DNA of 64,000 bases from assembly GCA_963627465.1 (NCBI GenBank), contig CAVGBO010000049.1, positions 1-64,000 on the forward strand. Reading direction: 5' to 3'. Source of the DNA: CAKUFA01 sp963627465. GTDB lineage: Bacteria > Bacillota > Clostridia > Christensenellales > Aristaeellaceae. The notes beneath the pieces were generated by a model. The model worked only from the letters and a program-made list of their open reading frames with translations. It made no database searches and was not told the origin of the DNA. The stretch's first letter is position 1, and every line of letters begins with the position of its first letter. A program made the translations under genes and the position numbers. Below are positions 1 through 7,726 of the stretch, piece after piece.

Positions 1-2
1 CA

Positions 3-413
3 GAGCAGCAGCTGGAGGACAACAAAAAGACCGTGGCCAACATGGACACGGTAGCAGTAGTGAAAGGGAATGATTTCAAACAAGATTATCTAACCAAAGC
101 ACTAAAATATTTTGAAAAGAATGGGAACGTGGCGCACAACGCAATTATCGGCGATGTCGCTATTGAGGAGGATGGTCTTCGACACTTAGTGCATTTTATT
201 TCGCAGAGGAAGACAGCACTTATTCCGATAATTAAGGATGTGATAGAGAAGGGCGAAATAGTGCATGTTGAAGACAACCATAAAGGCAAAGGGTATCCGA
301 CAGCAATTATTGCTGCAAAGGTAACACTTGATGAGAAGAATTATTATGTAGGTGTTTCTGTGCGACAAATCCGAAGGGGGATACGCGGTACTACATTCAT
401 GACGCTGTTTTAA
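3..413 (+). pseudogene. Phage/ICE polyvalent-protein fragment (LPD3-like module), frameshifted, 5' end outside window
   Basis: The frame is open from the left edge, so the gene starts upstream; the first internal Met is at 42. The product ends in a module with the pattern seen in large polyvalent protein-associated domains of phages and integrative elements: a histidine-containing helix, then LIPIIKDVIEKGEIV, then a strand pair ending YYVGVSVRQ. After RQ the frame runs into a stop at 411-413. Reading the +2 frame from 368 gives NPKGDTRYYIHDAVL, the expected continuation of such a module, and this frame stays open into the 572-2497 ORF. Restoring one A in the AAA run at 367-369 would fuse both into one protein. 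This is either a real inactivating deletion or a base-calling error. The family name LPD3 is from memory of the motif and is moderately certain; the frameshift is directly visible. Confidence 0.6.
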
Positions 414-511
414 CAGAAGAAAAGAGAAATTCCCTTGATCAAAAGGCGGGCGCAAAAGCGGAGACCGCTCAAGAGAATCTCTCTATTTTCACCATACTAA
501 AGAGCATTATA

Positions 512-541
512 AAATACAATAGACAAAATGGTCAAAATGCG
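512..541 (+). repeat. 30-bp repeat, second copy at 2780-2809
   Basis: The 30 bases here and those at 2780-2809 differ at two positions and encode the shared (I)KYN-x-QNGQNA stretch in both module copies. They mark the duplication inside the mobile-element remnant. Confidence 0.7.
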
Positions 542-571
542 TTTTCAATAAAAGAAGATGCCGAATTTTCT

Positions 572-2497
572 GTGAACACGGAAGCACGGCAGAAGCTGGA
601 GAAACGGCTGTATGAATTAGGGAAGACCATCGGTAACGGTAGCTTTGCAAGGAGCAGCCTGCTGAGAATGTTCGACGCGGACAAGGAATCCAACAGAAGC
701 AGGAAAGAGTTAGCACAGCGGCTTGCCATGACAAGTGCGGCCAAGGCAGCCTATCTTGCAGACAAGGGCGACAACATAAAGGTGCAGTACAAACCGAAGG
801 AATATGGCACCTGGGACAATGAGAAGCTGACGAGGTTCATTGAAGACGTGGGTGCAAATGTGCTGCAAGGCATGCAAACGGATGCAGCCATTGAAGCTCA
901 GGCAGAAATGCTGCAAGAAACGATTGGTTCAGAATTTGATGAACGATACGCCAACAGCAGAATTCCGGCCGGAATTCTTGCACGGCGCAGAAAGGCGGAA
1001 GTTGGGACGTATGCCGAGAAAGTACGCAATGCACAGCAGTTCCTAAGTGAGCAGGGAACAGACGCTGCAAAAGTGATTGATATGAGAGCCATGGAGGGCG
1101 AACTGAACGAAAAAGCACCAGACGCAGATGTGGCAAGATGGATGGAAAAACAACTGAAAGGGGTTATTGGTGGAAGAACGGTAGGAAGCAGCGAAAACGA
1201 TTATGAAGGCATGACAGACAGAAAGGCTACGGTGGACAAAGAAACCAGGACGGCACAGCGGAAATACGGCACCACAACTGACTGGCAAGCGACTGGCTAC
1301 TTGACGGTGGACGGCAAACAGCTGGATTTTTCAGCTGGACAAAGCAGAAGAACAATGGATCACCGTGAAGTGCTGGATGTGTACGAAAACAGTGAGGAGA
1401 TGAGCGGCACAGACGCCATGATTGACTTCATGAGCCGGGGCAACATTCGGATCATGCCGGAATCAAACGGTATCAACCTACAGGTGCCGCCAACAGCTGA
1501 GCAATGGAAGGCATTGCGCCGGTACATCAACAGCGTGGACGGCGAAGTGATTGTGGACATGGACAGCAGCAGCGGGGCAACTGTATGGAGTATAGAATAC
1601 ACCAGAGGAACATCGTCACAGAAAGTATTGCGTGACATTGATGCGTATTTTGAAGATGGTGTAATTCCGCAAGCTGACGGCATCAATCGCTACCGCTACA
1701 GCCTGAAGGAGTATAGCGACCACGAGCTGGAGAACTGGAAGGACAGCAAGGACATTGAAGTGTATACCGACAGGGTGCAGGGGATGAACTTCATCAACAG
1801 AGCCCTGACGGACAACAGCTTCAGAAAAAAGCTGTACTTCGGGAAGATTGACGAAGGATTGGCCGCAGCCATCATGGAGGCAACAGGGCTGGACGTTGAA
1901 AACTACAATCTGGCACTGCACGCTGATGAAGTACGGAAGATTGCAGAATCCCACGGCAACGAAGAAAGCGAGAACCGGAGAGGGCAAGCGGCTATTACGG
2001 CGGAGGATCTGCTGAATATCCCGGAGACCGTGAAGAACGCAACGAAAATCCAAGCAGGAGAATATGAAGGACATGATGCTATCGTATTCGTGCGGGAGCA
2101 GAGCAACAGAACAACGACCGTGACGTACATGGTCAATAAAAAACACGATCTGCGAGTGCAGACCATGTACAAGAGCAACAAAAAGAGAGGCCTATCCACG
2201 GCGTTCTCTGTACAAGCCGAGAACTTTACGTCCGAAACCGACCCGCGGTACAGCCCCTCTGACGTGAATGTAGCACAAGGGGACAAGAATGTCAAGAATC
2301 AATTTTCATTGAAGGAAGACACGGGGGTACTGGCCAGCCTGCAAGGGGTGGACAAGATCAACGAGAACATGCGGCAGCAGATCGAGGACAGCGAGGACTT
2401 CCGGGAAGTGGTACGGAAGAAAACAAAGACCATTACCGAAGTGCTCGTTCATAATACCCTACTGGCGGCAATTTCGAAGAATGGAGCATTGTTGTGA
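572..2497 (+). CDS. Large polyvalent protein remnant with barnase/EndoU-like (PBECR-type) nuclease domain
   Basis: 641 codons from a GTG at 572, but the frame is open back to 368 and continues the frameshifted ORF to its left, so this is best seen as the downstream part of one broken gene. Residues about 230-370 contain a conserved block of ICE/phage polyvalent proteins (GYLTVDGKQLDFS, DHREVLDVYE, MSRGNIRIMPESNGI, SIEYTRGTSSQKVL). Residues about 415-535 (FGKIDEGL, YNLALHADEVRKIAESHG, RRGQAAITAEDLLNIPE, VYMV-like strand, LRVQTMYKSNKK) match the pattern of PBECR/barnase-EndoU-colicin-type nuclease domains. The protein stops abruptly after RKKTKTITE with an unrelated-looking 18-residue tail, which suggests truncation. 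There is no good ribosome-binding site before 572. Probably not expressed as a functional protein. Confidence 0.55.
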   Translation: MNTEARQKLEKRLYELGKTIGNGSFARSSLLRMFDADKESNRSRKELAQRLAMTSAAKAAYLADKGDNIKVQYKPKEYGTWDNEKLTRFIEDVGANVLQGMQTDAAIEAQAEMLQETIGSEFDERYANSRIPAGILARRRKAEVGTYAEKVRNAQQFLSEQGTDAAKVIDMRAMEGELNEKAPDADVARWMEKQLKGVIGGRTVGSSENDYEGMTDRKATVDKETRTAQRKYGTTTDWQATGYLTVDGKQLDFSAGQSRRTMDHREVLDVYENSEEMSGTDAMIDFMSRGNIRIMPESNGINLQVPPTAEQWKALRRYINSVDGEVIVDMDSSSGATVWSIEYTRGTSSQKVLRDIDAYFEDGVIPQADGINRYRYSLKEYSDHELENWKDSKDIEVYTDRVQGMNFINRALTDNSFRKKLYFGKIDEGLAAAIMEATGLDVENYNLALHADEVRKIAESHGNEESENRRGQAAITAEDLLNIPETVKNATKIQAGEYEGHDAIVFVREQSNRTTTVTYMVNKKHDLRVQTMYKSNKKRGLSTAFSVQAENFTSETDPRYSPSDVNVAQGDKNVKNQFSLKEDTGVLASLQGVDKINENMRQQIEDSEDFREVVRKKTKTITEVLVHNTLLAAISKNGALL

Positions 2498-2572
2498 TCA
2501 GCATCGTTGTGCATATTTAACGCACACAAAAGAAAATGATTCGACACAGTCATCATTGCAACACATGTAAAG

Positions 2573-2923
2573 ATGCAGGAAGGCAAGAAGATGACGAAAT
2601 ATTACGCCGGTGTGGTTGTGAAACAGGCAGGCAGGAAGAACAACACGTATCATTTCCCGGATACCATACTGGCAGACGAAAAAGGAGGCATTGTTGCGGC
2701 TTCTCCTAATGAGGCGAACAAGTCTAACCTACTGACCGCAACAACACCTTCTGTGATTAGAGTACTTCGTTTGATTACGAAATACAATGGACAAAACGGT
2801 CAAAATGCGGAGAACAGGACACTTTTTCAGATGAAGGAGGAAGTGGAGCAGGTCAAGGACTTGATCGCTGTACACAATCGGAACGTGAGTGCATTAATCC
2901 AGGGCTTCAAGCAAAAAAGTTAA
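2573..2923 (+). pseudogene. Partial second copy of the polyvalent-protein module
   Basis: 116 codons; an internal Met at 2591 has AGGAAGG upstream. The product starts in the middle of the same strand pair seen near 330 (KYYAGVVVKQ matching NYYVGVSVRQ) and keeps the later block VLRLITKYNGQNGQNA, which parallels TILKSIIKYNRQNGQNA upstream of 572. It therefore looks like the 3' half of a second copy of the module rather than an independent gene. It ends 140 bp before rplS. Function as a protein is doubtful; I call it a remnant. Confidence 0.5.
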
Positions 2924-2930
2924 AAAACGC

Positions 2931-2959
2931 TTGCATTGGAGCAAAATTTATGGTATTAT
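2931..2959 (+). promoter_or_regulatory. rplS promoter and leader
   Basis: TTGCAT at 2931-2936, 17-bp spacer, TATTAT at 2954-2959. The transcript would carry a leader of about 95 nt before rplS. Ribosomal protein L19 leaders exist in Bacillota, so autoregulation is possible, but I could not confirm the known fold by eye. Confidence 0.65.
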
Positions 2960-3063
2960 AGTCGGCGTGACATACGGGCGGTCCTCTGTCTACTGTTTTG
3001 TTGTGTGTCTTCTGGCACCGATGAGTTAGGCACGAACGTCTATGAGGGAAGGAGGCACATTCC

Positions 3064-3414
3064 ATGAGCGAAATTATCCGTTCTATCGAACAGGCGCAGC
3101 TCCGGTCCGATCTGCCCAGCTTCAACGTTGGCGACACCATTCGTGTGTGGGTTAAGGTTGTTGAAGGCAGCCGCGAACGTCTTCAGGCGTTTGAGGGTAC
3201 TGTGATTGCAAAGCGTAACGGCGGTGTCCGTGAGACCTTCACGGTGCGTCGTGTAAGCTATGGCATTGGCGTTGAGCGTACGTTCCCGATTCATTCTCCC
3301 CGCGTTGACCACATCGAGGTGATCCGTCGCGGCAAGGTGCGTCGTGCCAAGCTGTACTACCTGCGTAATCTGCAGGGCAAGGCTGCAAAGATCAAGGAAA
3401 TCAAGCGCGTCTAA
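3064..3414 (+). CDS. rplS: 50S ribosomal protein L19
   Basis: 116 residues, the usual length for bL19, which sits at the interface of the two ribosomal subunits. Hallmarks are the N-terminal helix MSEIIRSIEQAQLR, the SH3-like core GDTIRVWVKVVEGSRERLQ and FEGTVIAKRNGG, and the C-terminal FPIHSPRVDHIEV...RGKVRRAKLYYLR. A strong AGGAGG lies at 3050-3055. The gene is monocistronic, with its own promoter and a terminator at 3441-3471. Usual neighbours trmD and rimM are not here, which fits a break caused by the element remnant upstream. Confidence 0.98.
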   Translation: MSEIIRSIEQAQLRSDLPSFNVGDTIRVWVKVVEGSRERLQAFEGTVIAKRNGGVRETFTVRRVSYGIGVERTFPIHSPRVDHIEVIRRGKVRRAKLYYLRNLQGKAAKIKEIKRV

Positions 3415-3440
3415 TCTGTGCGTTTCATTTCTTTGCAAAG

Positions 3441-3471
3441 AAAGAGAGAGCGTTGTGCTCCCTCTTTTTTT
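3441..3471 (+). terminator. Intrinsic terminator of rplS
   Basis: Arms AAAGAGAGAGC (3441-3451) and GCTCCCTCTTT (3457-3467) pair with one mismatch around a 5-nt loop and are followed by a T run. Confidence 0.85.
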
Positions 3472-3500
3472 GTTACCTTCTTTAACGGACGTTAGGAACA

Positions 3501-3917
3501 TCATCCCTGCTCGCAGACCTTTCGCCTGACCTGCTGGATCAGCAGCACTAGGCTTATGCCGAGCAAGATATGACCGATACCAGCAATCCCGGAAACAGCA
3601 GCACTTGTAGCGTCGGAGATTGTAACACCCAATACCTGCAAAATTCCTCGCACCACGAACAGGGCCATGGTCAGGTTCAAACCGGCGTGGTAAGCGACCA
3701 GCAAACGGTTCGTTTTTGCATCCGTGAAGGAAAAACACTTTTCCAGTACAAGCAGCAGTAGAAAGAAAACCATGCCTAACAGAAAATAGTGCGTGTGGAC
3801 AATGCTCAACGTTGTTTTTGCTGTGAATCCGTTAAACTTCGTAAACTCCCGGTAGAACACGCCCCCAGCGATTGCAAGGATCGCATACAGCATAGCAGCA
3901 TTCACGTATCGTTTCAT
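3501..3917 (-). CDS. DUF2871 family membrane protein
   Basis: 138 residues from ATG 3917, chosen because AAGGAG (3925-3930 region) lies 8 nt upstream; a longer form from 3938 would overlap the preceding gene. About four hydrophobic segments. The N-terminus KRYVNAAMLYAILAIAGGVF-YREFTKFNGF and HTHYFLLGMVFFLLLL match the DUF2871 pattern known from Clostridia and Bacilli; the histidines in the HTH motif could bind a ligand or metal, but no function is established. It is the second gene of a two-gene operon whose promoter carries a palindromic operator, so it is probably controlled by a repressor not found in this window. Confidence 0.85.
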   Translation of the reverse strand: MKRYVNAAMLYAILAIAGGVFYREFTKFNGFTAKTTLSIVHTHYFLLGMVFFLLLLVLEKCFSFTDAKTNRLLVAYHAGLNLTMALFVVRGILQVLGVTISDATSAAVSGIAGIGHILLGISLVLLIQQVRRKVCEQG

Positions 3918-3930
3918 GGTCATCGCTCCT

Positions 3931-4596
3931 TTACGCACATTCTTTTTTCATGGCAAAATAGCCAATCAGCACCGTCCACACATAGGCACAGGTTTTCGGA
4001 ATCATCAGCATACCGATCAGAGGAATTTTATCGGCAAGCAGCACTACCGGAATATAGAACCCGAAGCTGAGAACGATGGTAAGCCACATCCAGCGGAAGG
4101 CATGGTCACCTCTCTCTTTTGCACTTCGATAGAATAGCAGAATGATCATCAGCCCCAGCAGTGCAAAAGGAATGTTCCGGTAAATCCCCCACGACAACGG
4201 TGAATCCGCTTGCAGCCACTGATTTTGCGGCATCATGCACAGGATAATGCGAATGCCTGCTAAAGCATACACCGCCGCTGTGATACTGTGCTGTCCCTTT
4301 ACCTGATACCGCTGCCGCCAAACGTAGTAAAGCAGCACGTAGAAAATCGTCATGGTCACAGAAGTGATCCATTTGCCCAAGCCAAGTGGCACAGTGAAAT
4401 GCTCAAGGCCTGTAGTGCACAGTGCCAGCGCACGAGGAATCAGATGAAAGGAGTCCCCTACCCCAAGTACCACCGCCATCCAGCCGAAAAGCTTGAATTG
4501 TGGATTCCCCTTGCATCCCCGAATCATCAGGATACCAATGGTAATGACGGATACCAGATAAACGGCATCAAAAGCCGTTTCTACAACTGCCTGCAT
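3931..4596 (-). CDS. Polytopic membrane protein, function unknown
   Basis: 221 residues with about seven hydrophobic segments (roughly residues 9-27, 36-56, 74-95, 104-122, 137-156, 169-187, 193-214). GAAGGAG six nt before the ATG. I do not recognise a characterised family with confidence; charged or histidine residues inside or beside segments (DSFHLIPRAL) may matter. Its stop lies just before the start of the DUF2871 gene, so the two are translationally coupled and likely act together in the membrane. Transcribed from a perfect sigma-A promoter at 4706-4734 with an operator just downstream. Confidence 0.75.
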   Translation of the reverse strand: MQAVVETAFDAVYLVSVITIGILMIRGCKGNPQFKLFGWMAVVLGVGDSFHLIPRALALCTTGLEHFTVPLGLGKWITSVTMTIFYVLLYYVWRQRYQVKGQHSITAAVYALAGIRIILCMMPQNQWLQADSPLSWGIYRNIPFALLGLMIILLFYRSAKERGDHAFRWMWLTIVLSFGFYIPVVLLADKIPLIGMLMIPKTCAYVWTVLIGYFAMKKECA

Positions 4597-4683
4597 TACA
4601 TACTCCTTCTTTCTTTGCTTGCGGGCGATGGCCAGTCCCCCACCTCAGCAGATTTTTACTGTTCAAATGATATGCACGTTAGC

Positions 4684-4704
4684 AATATGAACAGTGTTCA
4701 TATT
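4684..4704. promoter_or_regulatory. 21-bp palindromic operator
   Basis: Arms AATATGAAC and GTTCATATT flank a 3-bp centre with no mismatches. It begins one base after the -10 hexamer and covers the transcription start, a classical repressor position. The form ATGAAC-N3-GTTCAT resembles TetR-family operators; the cognate regulator is not adjacent. Confidence 0.8.
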
Positions 4705-4705
4705 C

Positions 4706-4734
4706 ATTATAGAAGAAAGAAGCTGGGCTGTCAA
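4706..4734 (-). promoter_or_regulatory. Perfect consensus sigma-A promoter, minus strand
   Basis: On the minus strand TTGACA (4729-4734), 17-bp spacer, TATAAT (4706-4711). It drives the two-gene membrane operon ending at 3501. Such a strong promoter next to an operator implies tight repression. Confidence 0.9.
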
Positions 4735-4787
4735 GACGGATATACTATTCTTCGCAAGTCCTTATCCTGCTTCTCTCTTTCATTGCC

Positions 4788-4816
4788 TTGACAATCTCTG
4801 TATCTGCCTTTACAAT
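4788..4816 (+). promoter_or_regulatory. Promoter of the macro-domain/ADP-ribosylglycohydrolase operon
   Basis: TTGACA (4788-4793), 17-bp spacer, TACAAT (4811-4816). The start point would be about 30 nt before the macro-domain gene. Confidence 0.8.
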
Positions 4817-4855
4817 AAAAGCAAACATATGATTCGTAGATGGAGAGGTGCGTTT

Positions 4856-5863
4856 ATGCCGTTCCAAATCGTACGTAATGATATTACGCAGATTCAGGCA
4901 GATGCTATTGTGAACACTGCCAATCCTCAACCGATCTGCGGCAGCGGAACAGATTATGCCGTTTATCAAGCAGCAGGGGCAGAGCAGCTGCTTGAAGCCA
5001 GGCAGCAGATTGGCATTCTGCAACGAGGCGAAGTTGCCGTAACGCCAGCCTTTGCATTAAAGGCCAAATACATTTTTCACGCCATAGGCCCCAAATGGAT
5101 TGACGGGCAGTCCGGAGAATTTGACATCCTCACCTCCTGCTATCAACGTTCCTTGAACAAGGCATTGGAGCTTGGCTGCAAGTCCATCGCCTTTCCGCTG
5201 ATGGCCACAGGAGTTTATCGGTTTCCGAAGGACAAAGCGCTGCAAATCGCCATACAGGTCATCAGTGCCTTTCTGCTGGAACATGAAATGGACGTGCTGC
5301 TGGTGGTGTTTGACCGGGAATCTTTCGAGCTTTCGGGCAAGATTTTCGATGATGTTGCTTCCTTCATTGATGACATCGAAGTCCACGCCAAGCATGCGGA
5401 TGAGTACCAATCTTTTCCGACAATGTTCGAGTCTTTGGCAAGCCGTCATCCTGACGGCGAGTCCGTGGTGTGTGAAAGTGCATCAAGCATAGATACGCTG
5501 GATGATTTGCTGAACCAGAACAGCGAAACCTTCCAGCAATGCCTGTTCCGCATGATTGACGCCAGAGGACTCAAGGATTCCGAGGTTTACGCCCGGGCAA
5601 ATCTGGATCGAAAGCTGTTCTCGAAGATCCGCTGCAATCCCGATTATCACCCGAAAAAGAAAACCGCCGTGGCCTTAGCCATTGCGCTGCAGCTGGATAT
5701 GAACGAAACCACAGAGCTGCTTGAAAAAGCAGAATGGGCACTGTCCTCTTCCAGCAAGTTTGACATTATTGTTACCTATTTTATCCAGAAGAAGCATTAT
5801 GACATTTTGACGGAGATCAATCCTACCCTTTTCAAATACGGTCAACCTACCTTGGGTGCCTAA
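4856..5863 (+). CDS. Macro-domain protein with C-terminal helical (HTH-like) domain
   Basis: 335 residues from ATG 4856, preceded by GGAGAGG at 4842-4848; the frame extends upstream but without a ribosome site and past the promoter. Residues 1-165 are a macro domain: MPFQIVRNDITQIQADAIVNTAN, a variant of the ADP-ribose loop (CGSGTDYAVYQAAG instead of the usual GGGVDGAIHxAAG), and IAFPLMATGVYRFP. Macro domains bind or hydrolyse ADP-ribose derivatives. Residues about 220-335 are helical; GLKDSEVYARANLDRKLFS and KKKTAVALAIALQLDMNE look like a lambda-repressor-type helix-turn-helix. First gene of an operon with two ADP-ribosylglycohydrolases, 79 nt before the next start, which supports a role in ADP-ribose turnover. 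Whether the C-terminal part binds nucleic acid is inference. Confidence 0.88.
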   Translation: MPFQIVRNDITQIQADAIVNTANPQPICGSGTDYAVYQAAGAEQLLEARQQIGILQRGEVAVTPAFALKAKYIFHAIGPKWIDGQSGEFDILTSCYQRSLNKALELGCKSIAFPLMATGVYRFPKDKALQIAIQVISAFLLEHEMDVLLVVFDRESFELSGKIFDDVASFIDDIEVHAKHADEYQSFPTMFESLASRHPDGESVVCESASSIDTLDDLLNQNSETFQQCLFRMIDARGLKDSEVYARANLDRKLFSKIRCNPDYHPKKKTAVALAIALQLDMNETTELLEKAEWALSSSSKFDIIVTYFIQKKHYDILTEINPTLFKYGQPTLGA

Positions 5864-5942
5864 TGTCGCTTTCCGTGCGACCACATTTGCAAAGAAAAGC
5901 GGTATGATCAAGGCAACCAAAGGAAAGGGTGTGTTGATCAAA

Positions 5943-6740
5943 ATGTACGGTGCCATTCTTGGAGATATTGTTGGCAGTCCTTTCGAATTCGATCAGGGTG
6001 ACAAGTCCAAGGACTTCCCCATGTTTTCGCCCAATTCCCACTACACGGATGACACGGTTATGACCGTTGCCGTTGCTGAAGCCCTGATGAACGCCGGCAA
6101 GGATGCTGGCCTGGATCAAATCCGTCAGGAAGTCATTTCCTCTATGTATCGTTGGGGTAATACGTATCCCCGGGCAGGATATGGCTCATCTTTTCGGTAT
6201 TGGCTGCATTGCAAGAGCCCTAAGCCCTATCGCAGCTATGGCAATGGGTCTGCCATGCGGGTATCCGCCGCCGGCTGGCTGTATGACAGCATTGAACGCA
6301 CTCGAGAGGTATCTGTTGCCACAGCAGACGTAACCCACAACCATCCGGAAGGCATCAAAGGTGCGGAGGCCGTTGCCAGCGTGATCTTTCTGGCACGAAC
6401 CGGCAGCAGTAAAGCGGACATCAAGCATTATGTGCTTCGCAACTTTGGTTATGACCTCAGCCGCACCATTGATGAAATTCGCCCCAGCTATCATCATGTG
6501 GAGAGCTGCCAACAAACTGTTCCGGAGGCAATAACGGCCTTTCTGGAAGGCACCTCTTTTGAGGATGTGATGCGGACAGCCGTGTCCCTTGGCGGTGATT
6601 GCGACACGCTGACGGACATTGCCTGTGCTATGGCAGAAGCGTTCTACGGTATGCCGGACACTCTCTGCGCAGAAGTGCGCCATCGCATTGAGCTGGATAT
6701 GTTAGATGTCGTAAAGAGGTTCGACAACCTCCTTGGATGA
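5943..6740 (+). CDS. ADP-ribosylglycohydrolase family protein (first copy)
   Basis: 265 residues. The start is set at ATG 5943 because the family begins MYGAILGDIVG, as in the following paralogue; GGAAAGGG lies 13 nt upstream, so a TTG at 5934 is an alternative. Metal-binding signatures of the DraG/ARH family are present: YTDDTVM near residue 40 and GGDCDTLTDIACAMAEAFYG near the C-terminus. Members remove ADP-ribose from proteins or small molecules using a dinuclear metal centre. Second gene of the operon. It is clearly paralogous to the next gene (shared VTHNHPEGIKGAEA and FLEGTSFEDV blocks), so the pair arose by tandem duplication. Confidence 0.92.
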   Translation: MYGAILGDIVGSPFEFDQGDKSKDFPMFSPNSHYTDDTVMTVAVAEALMNAGKDAGLDQIRQEVISSMYRWGNTYPRAGYGSSFRYWLHCKSPKPYRSYGNGSAMRVSAAGWLYDSIERTREVSVATADVTHNHPEGIKGAEAVASVIFLARTGSSKADIKHYVLRNFGYDLSRTIDEIRPSYHHVESCQQTVPEAITAFLEGTSFEDVMRTAVSLGGDCDTLTDIACAMAEAFYGMPDTLCAEVRHRIELDMLDVVKRFDNLLG

Positions 6741-6765
6741 TAAAAAAGAAAGAGGGTTTTGTTGT

Positions 6766-7617
6766 ATGTACGGTGCTATTCTCGGTGATATTGTCGGAAA
6801 ACCTTACGAACATCATTTCAAAATGAAGAACAAGGTATTCCCGCTGTTTGTCCCGGCTTCTCGTTTTTCAGACGACTCTGTCATGACCATTGCCATTGCA
6901 GATGGTTTGCTTCAGGTGTCCAAGGATGCTTCACTGGATGAGATTCGTTCTGCTGTGATTCGCTCCATGCAGTGCTGGGGACAAAAGTATCCCCGTGCAG
7001 GCTATGGCGGACGCTTCATTTATTGGCTGTATGCAGAGAATCCTCAGCCTTACGGAAGCTTTGGCAATGGTTCCGCCATGCGTGTGTCCCCCGTCGGCTG
7101 GCTGTATGACACGATTGAAAGAACCAGAGCTGTTGCTGCTGCCACGGCAGATGTAACCCATAACCATCCCGAAGGGATCAAGGGTGCAGAAGCTGCCGCC
7201 AGCGTTATCTTCATGGCACGTCATCACGCAAGCAAAGAAGAAATCAAGGCCTATGTTGAGCAGAACTTTGGCTACGACCTCAACCGTACGGCATCGGAAA
7301 TTCGTCCCACCTATCAGTTTGATTCAAGCTGCCAGGGCACTGTACCGGAAGCCATCATTGCCTTTCTTGAAGGGACAAGCTTCGAGGATGTGCTCCGTAC
7401 TGCCGTGTCTCTGGGCGGTGACTGTGATACCCTGACGTCCATTGCCACTGCCATGGCTGAAGCATATTATGGCGTGCCGGACAATCTTCGTGCGGAGGTT
7501 CGCAACCGGATTCAGCCGGATATGCTGGCAGTGGTGGATCGATTTGACCAGCATTTAGGAAGAGCCGCCGGTGGAAGCGAACCGACGGCAGAAGCAGGCA
7601 CTGATTATCTGAGCTAA
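6766..7617 (+). CDS. ADP-ribosylglycohydrolase family protein (second copy)
   Basis: 283 residues from ATG 6766, AAAGAGGG nine nt upstream, 25 nt after the stop of the first copy. Same fold and metal ligands: FSDDSVM near residue 40 and GGDCDTLTSIATAMAEAYYG near residue 230. The sequence diverges from its neighbour mainly in the 20-40 region (HHFKMKNKVFPLF against DQGDKSKDFPMF) and has an extra Gly/Glu-rich C-terminal tail of about 20 residues, so the two may differ in substrate. Last gene of the operon; a terminator follows at 7625-7665. Confidence 0.92.
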   Translation: MYGAILGDIVGKPYEHHFKMKNKVFPLFVPASRFSDDSVMTIAIADGLLQVSKDASLDEIRSAVIRSMQCWGQKYPRAGYGGRFIYWLYAENPQPYGSFGNGSAMRVSPVGWLYDTIERTRAVAAATADVTHNHPEGIKGAEAAASVIFMARHHASKEEIKAYVEQNFGYDLNRTASEIRPTYQFDSSCQGTVPEAIIAFLEGTSFEDVLRTAVSLGGDCDTLTSIATAMAEAYYGVPDNLRAEVRNRIQPDMLAVVDRFDQHLGRAAGGSEPTAEAGTDYLS

Positions 7618-7624
7618 GTGCAAG

Positions 7625-7669
7625 AAAAGCGAAACGACCTGATACGCCGTTTCGCTTTCTTGTTTTTTA
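7625..7669 (+). terminator. Terminator of the ADP-ribose operon
   Basis: AAGCGAAACG (7627-7636) pairs perfectly with CGTTTCGCTT (7648-7657), followed by a T-rich tract. Confidence 0.88.
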
Positions 7670-7673
7670 TAGG

Positions 7674-7713
7674 AAAAAGCCGAGACTGACGCAATGGCTC
7701 AATCTCGGCTTTT
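7674..7713 (-). terminator. Terminator of the rnf operon
   Basis: On the minus strand AAAAGCCGAGA (7713-7703) pairs with TCTCGGCTTTT (7685-7675), ending in five T. It lies just after the rnfB stop and faces the plus-strand terminator. Confidence 0.85.
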
Positions 7714-7726
7714 GATTGATGGTTAT

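Noticed and set aside
5943..7617. The two ADP-ribosylglycohydrolases considered as one gene split by a frameshift
   Set aside because: Each has its own start, full set of motifs and stop, and they align to each other along their full length.
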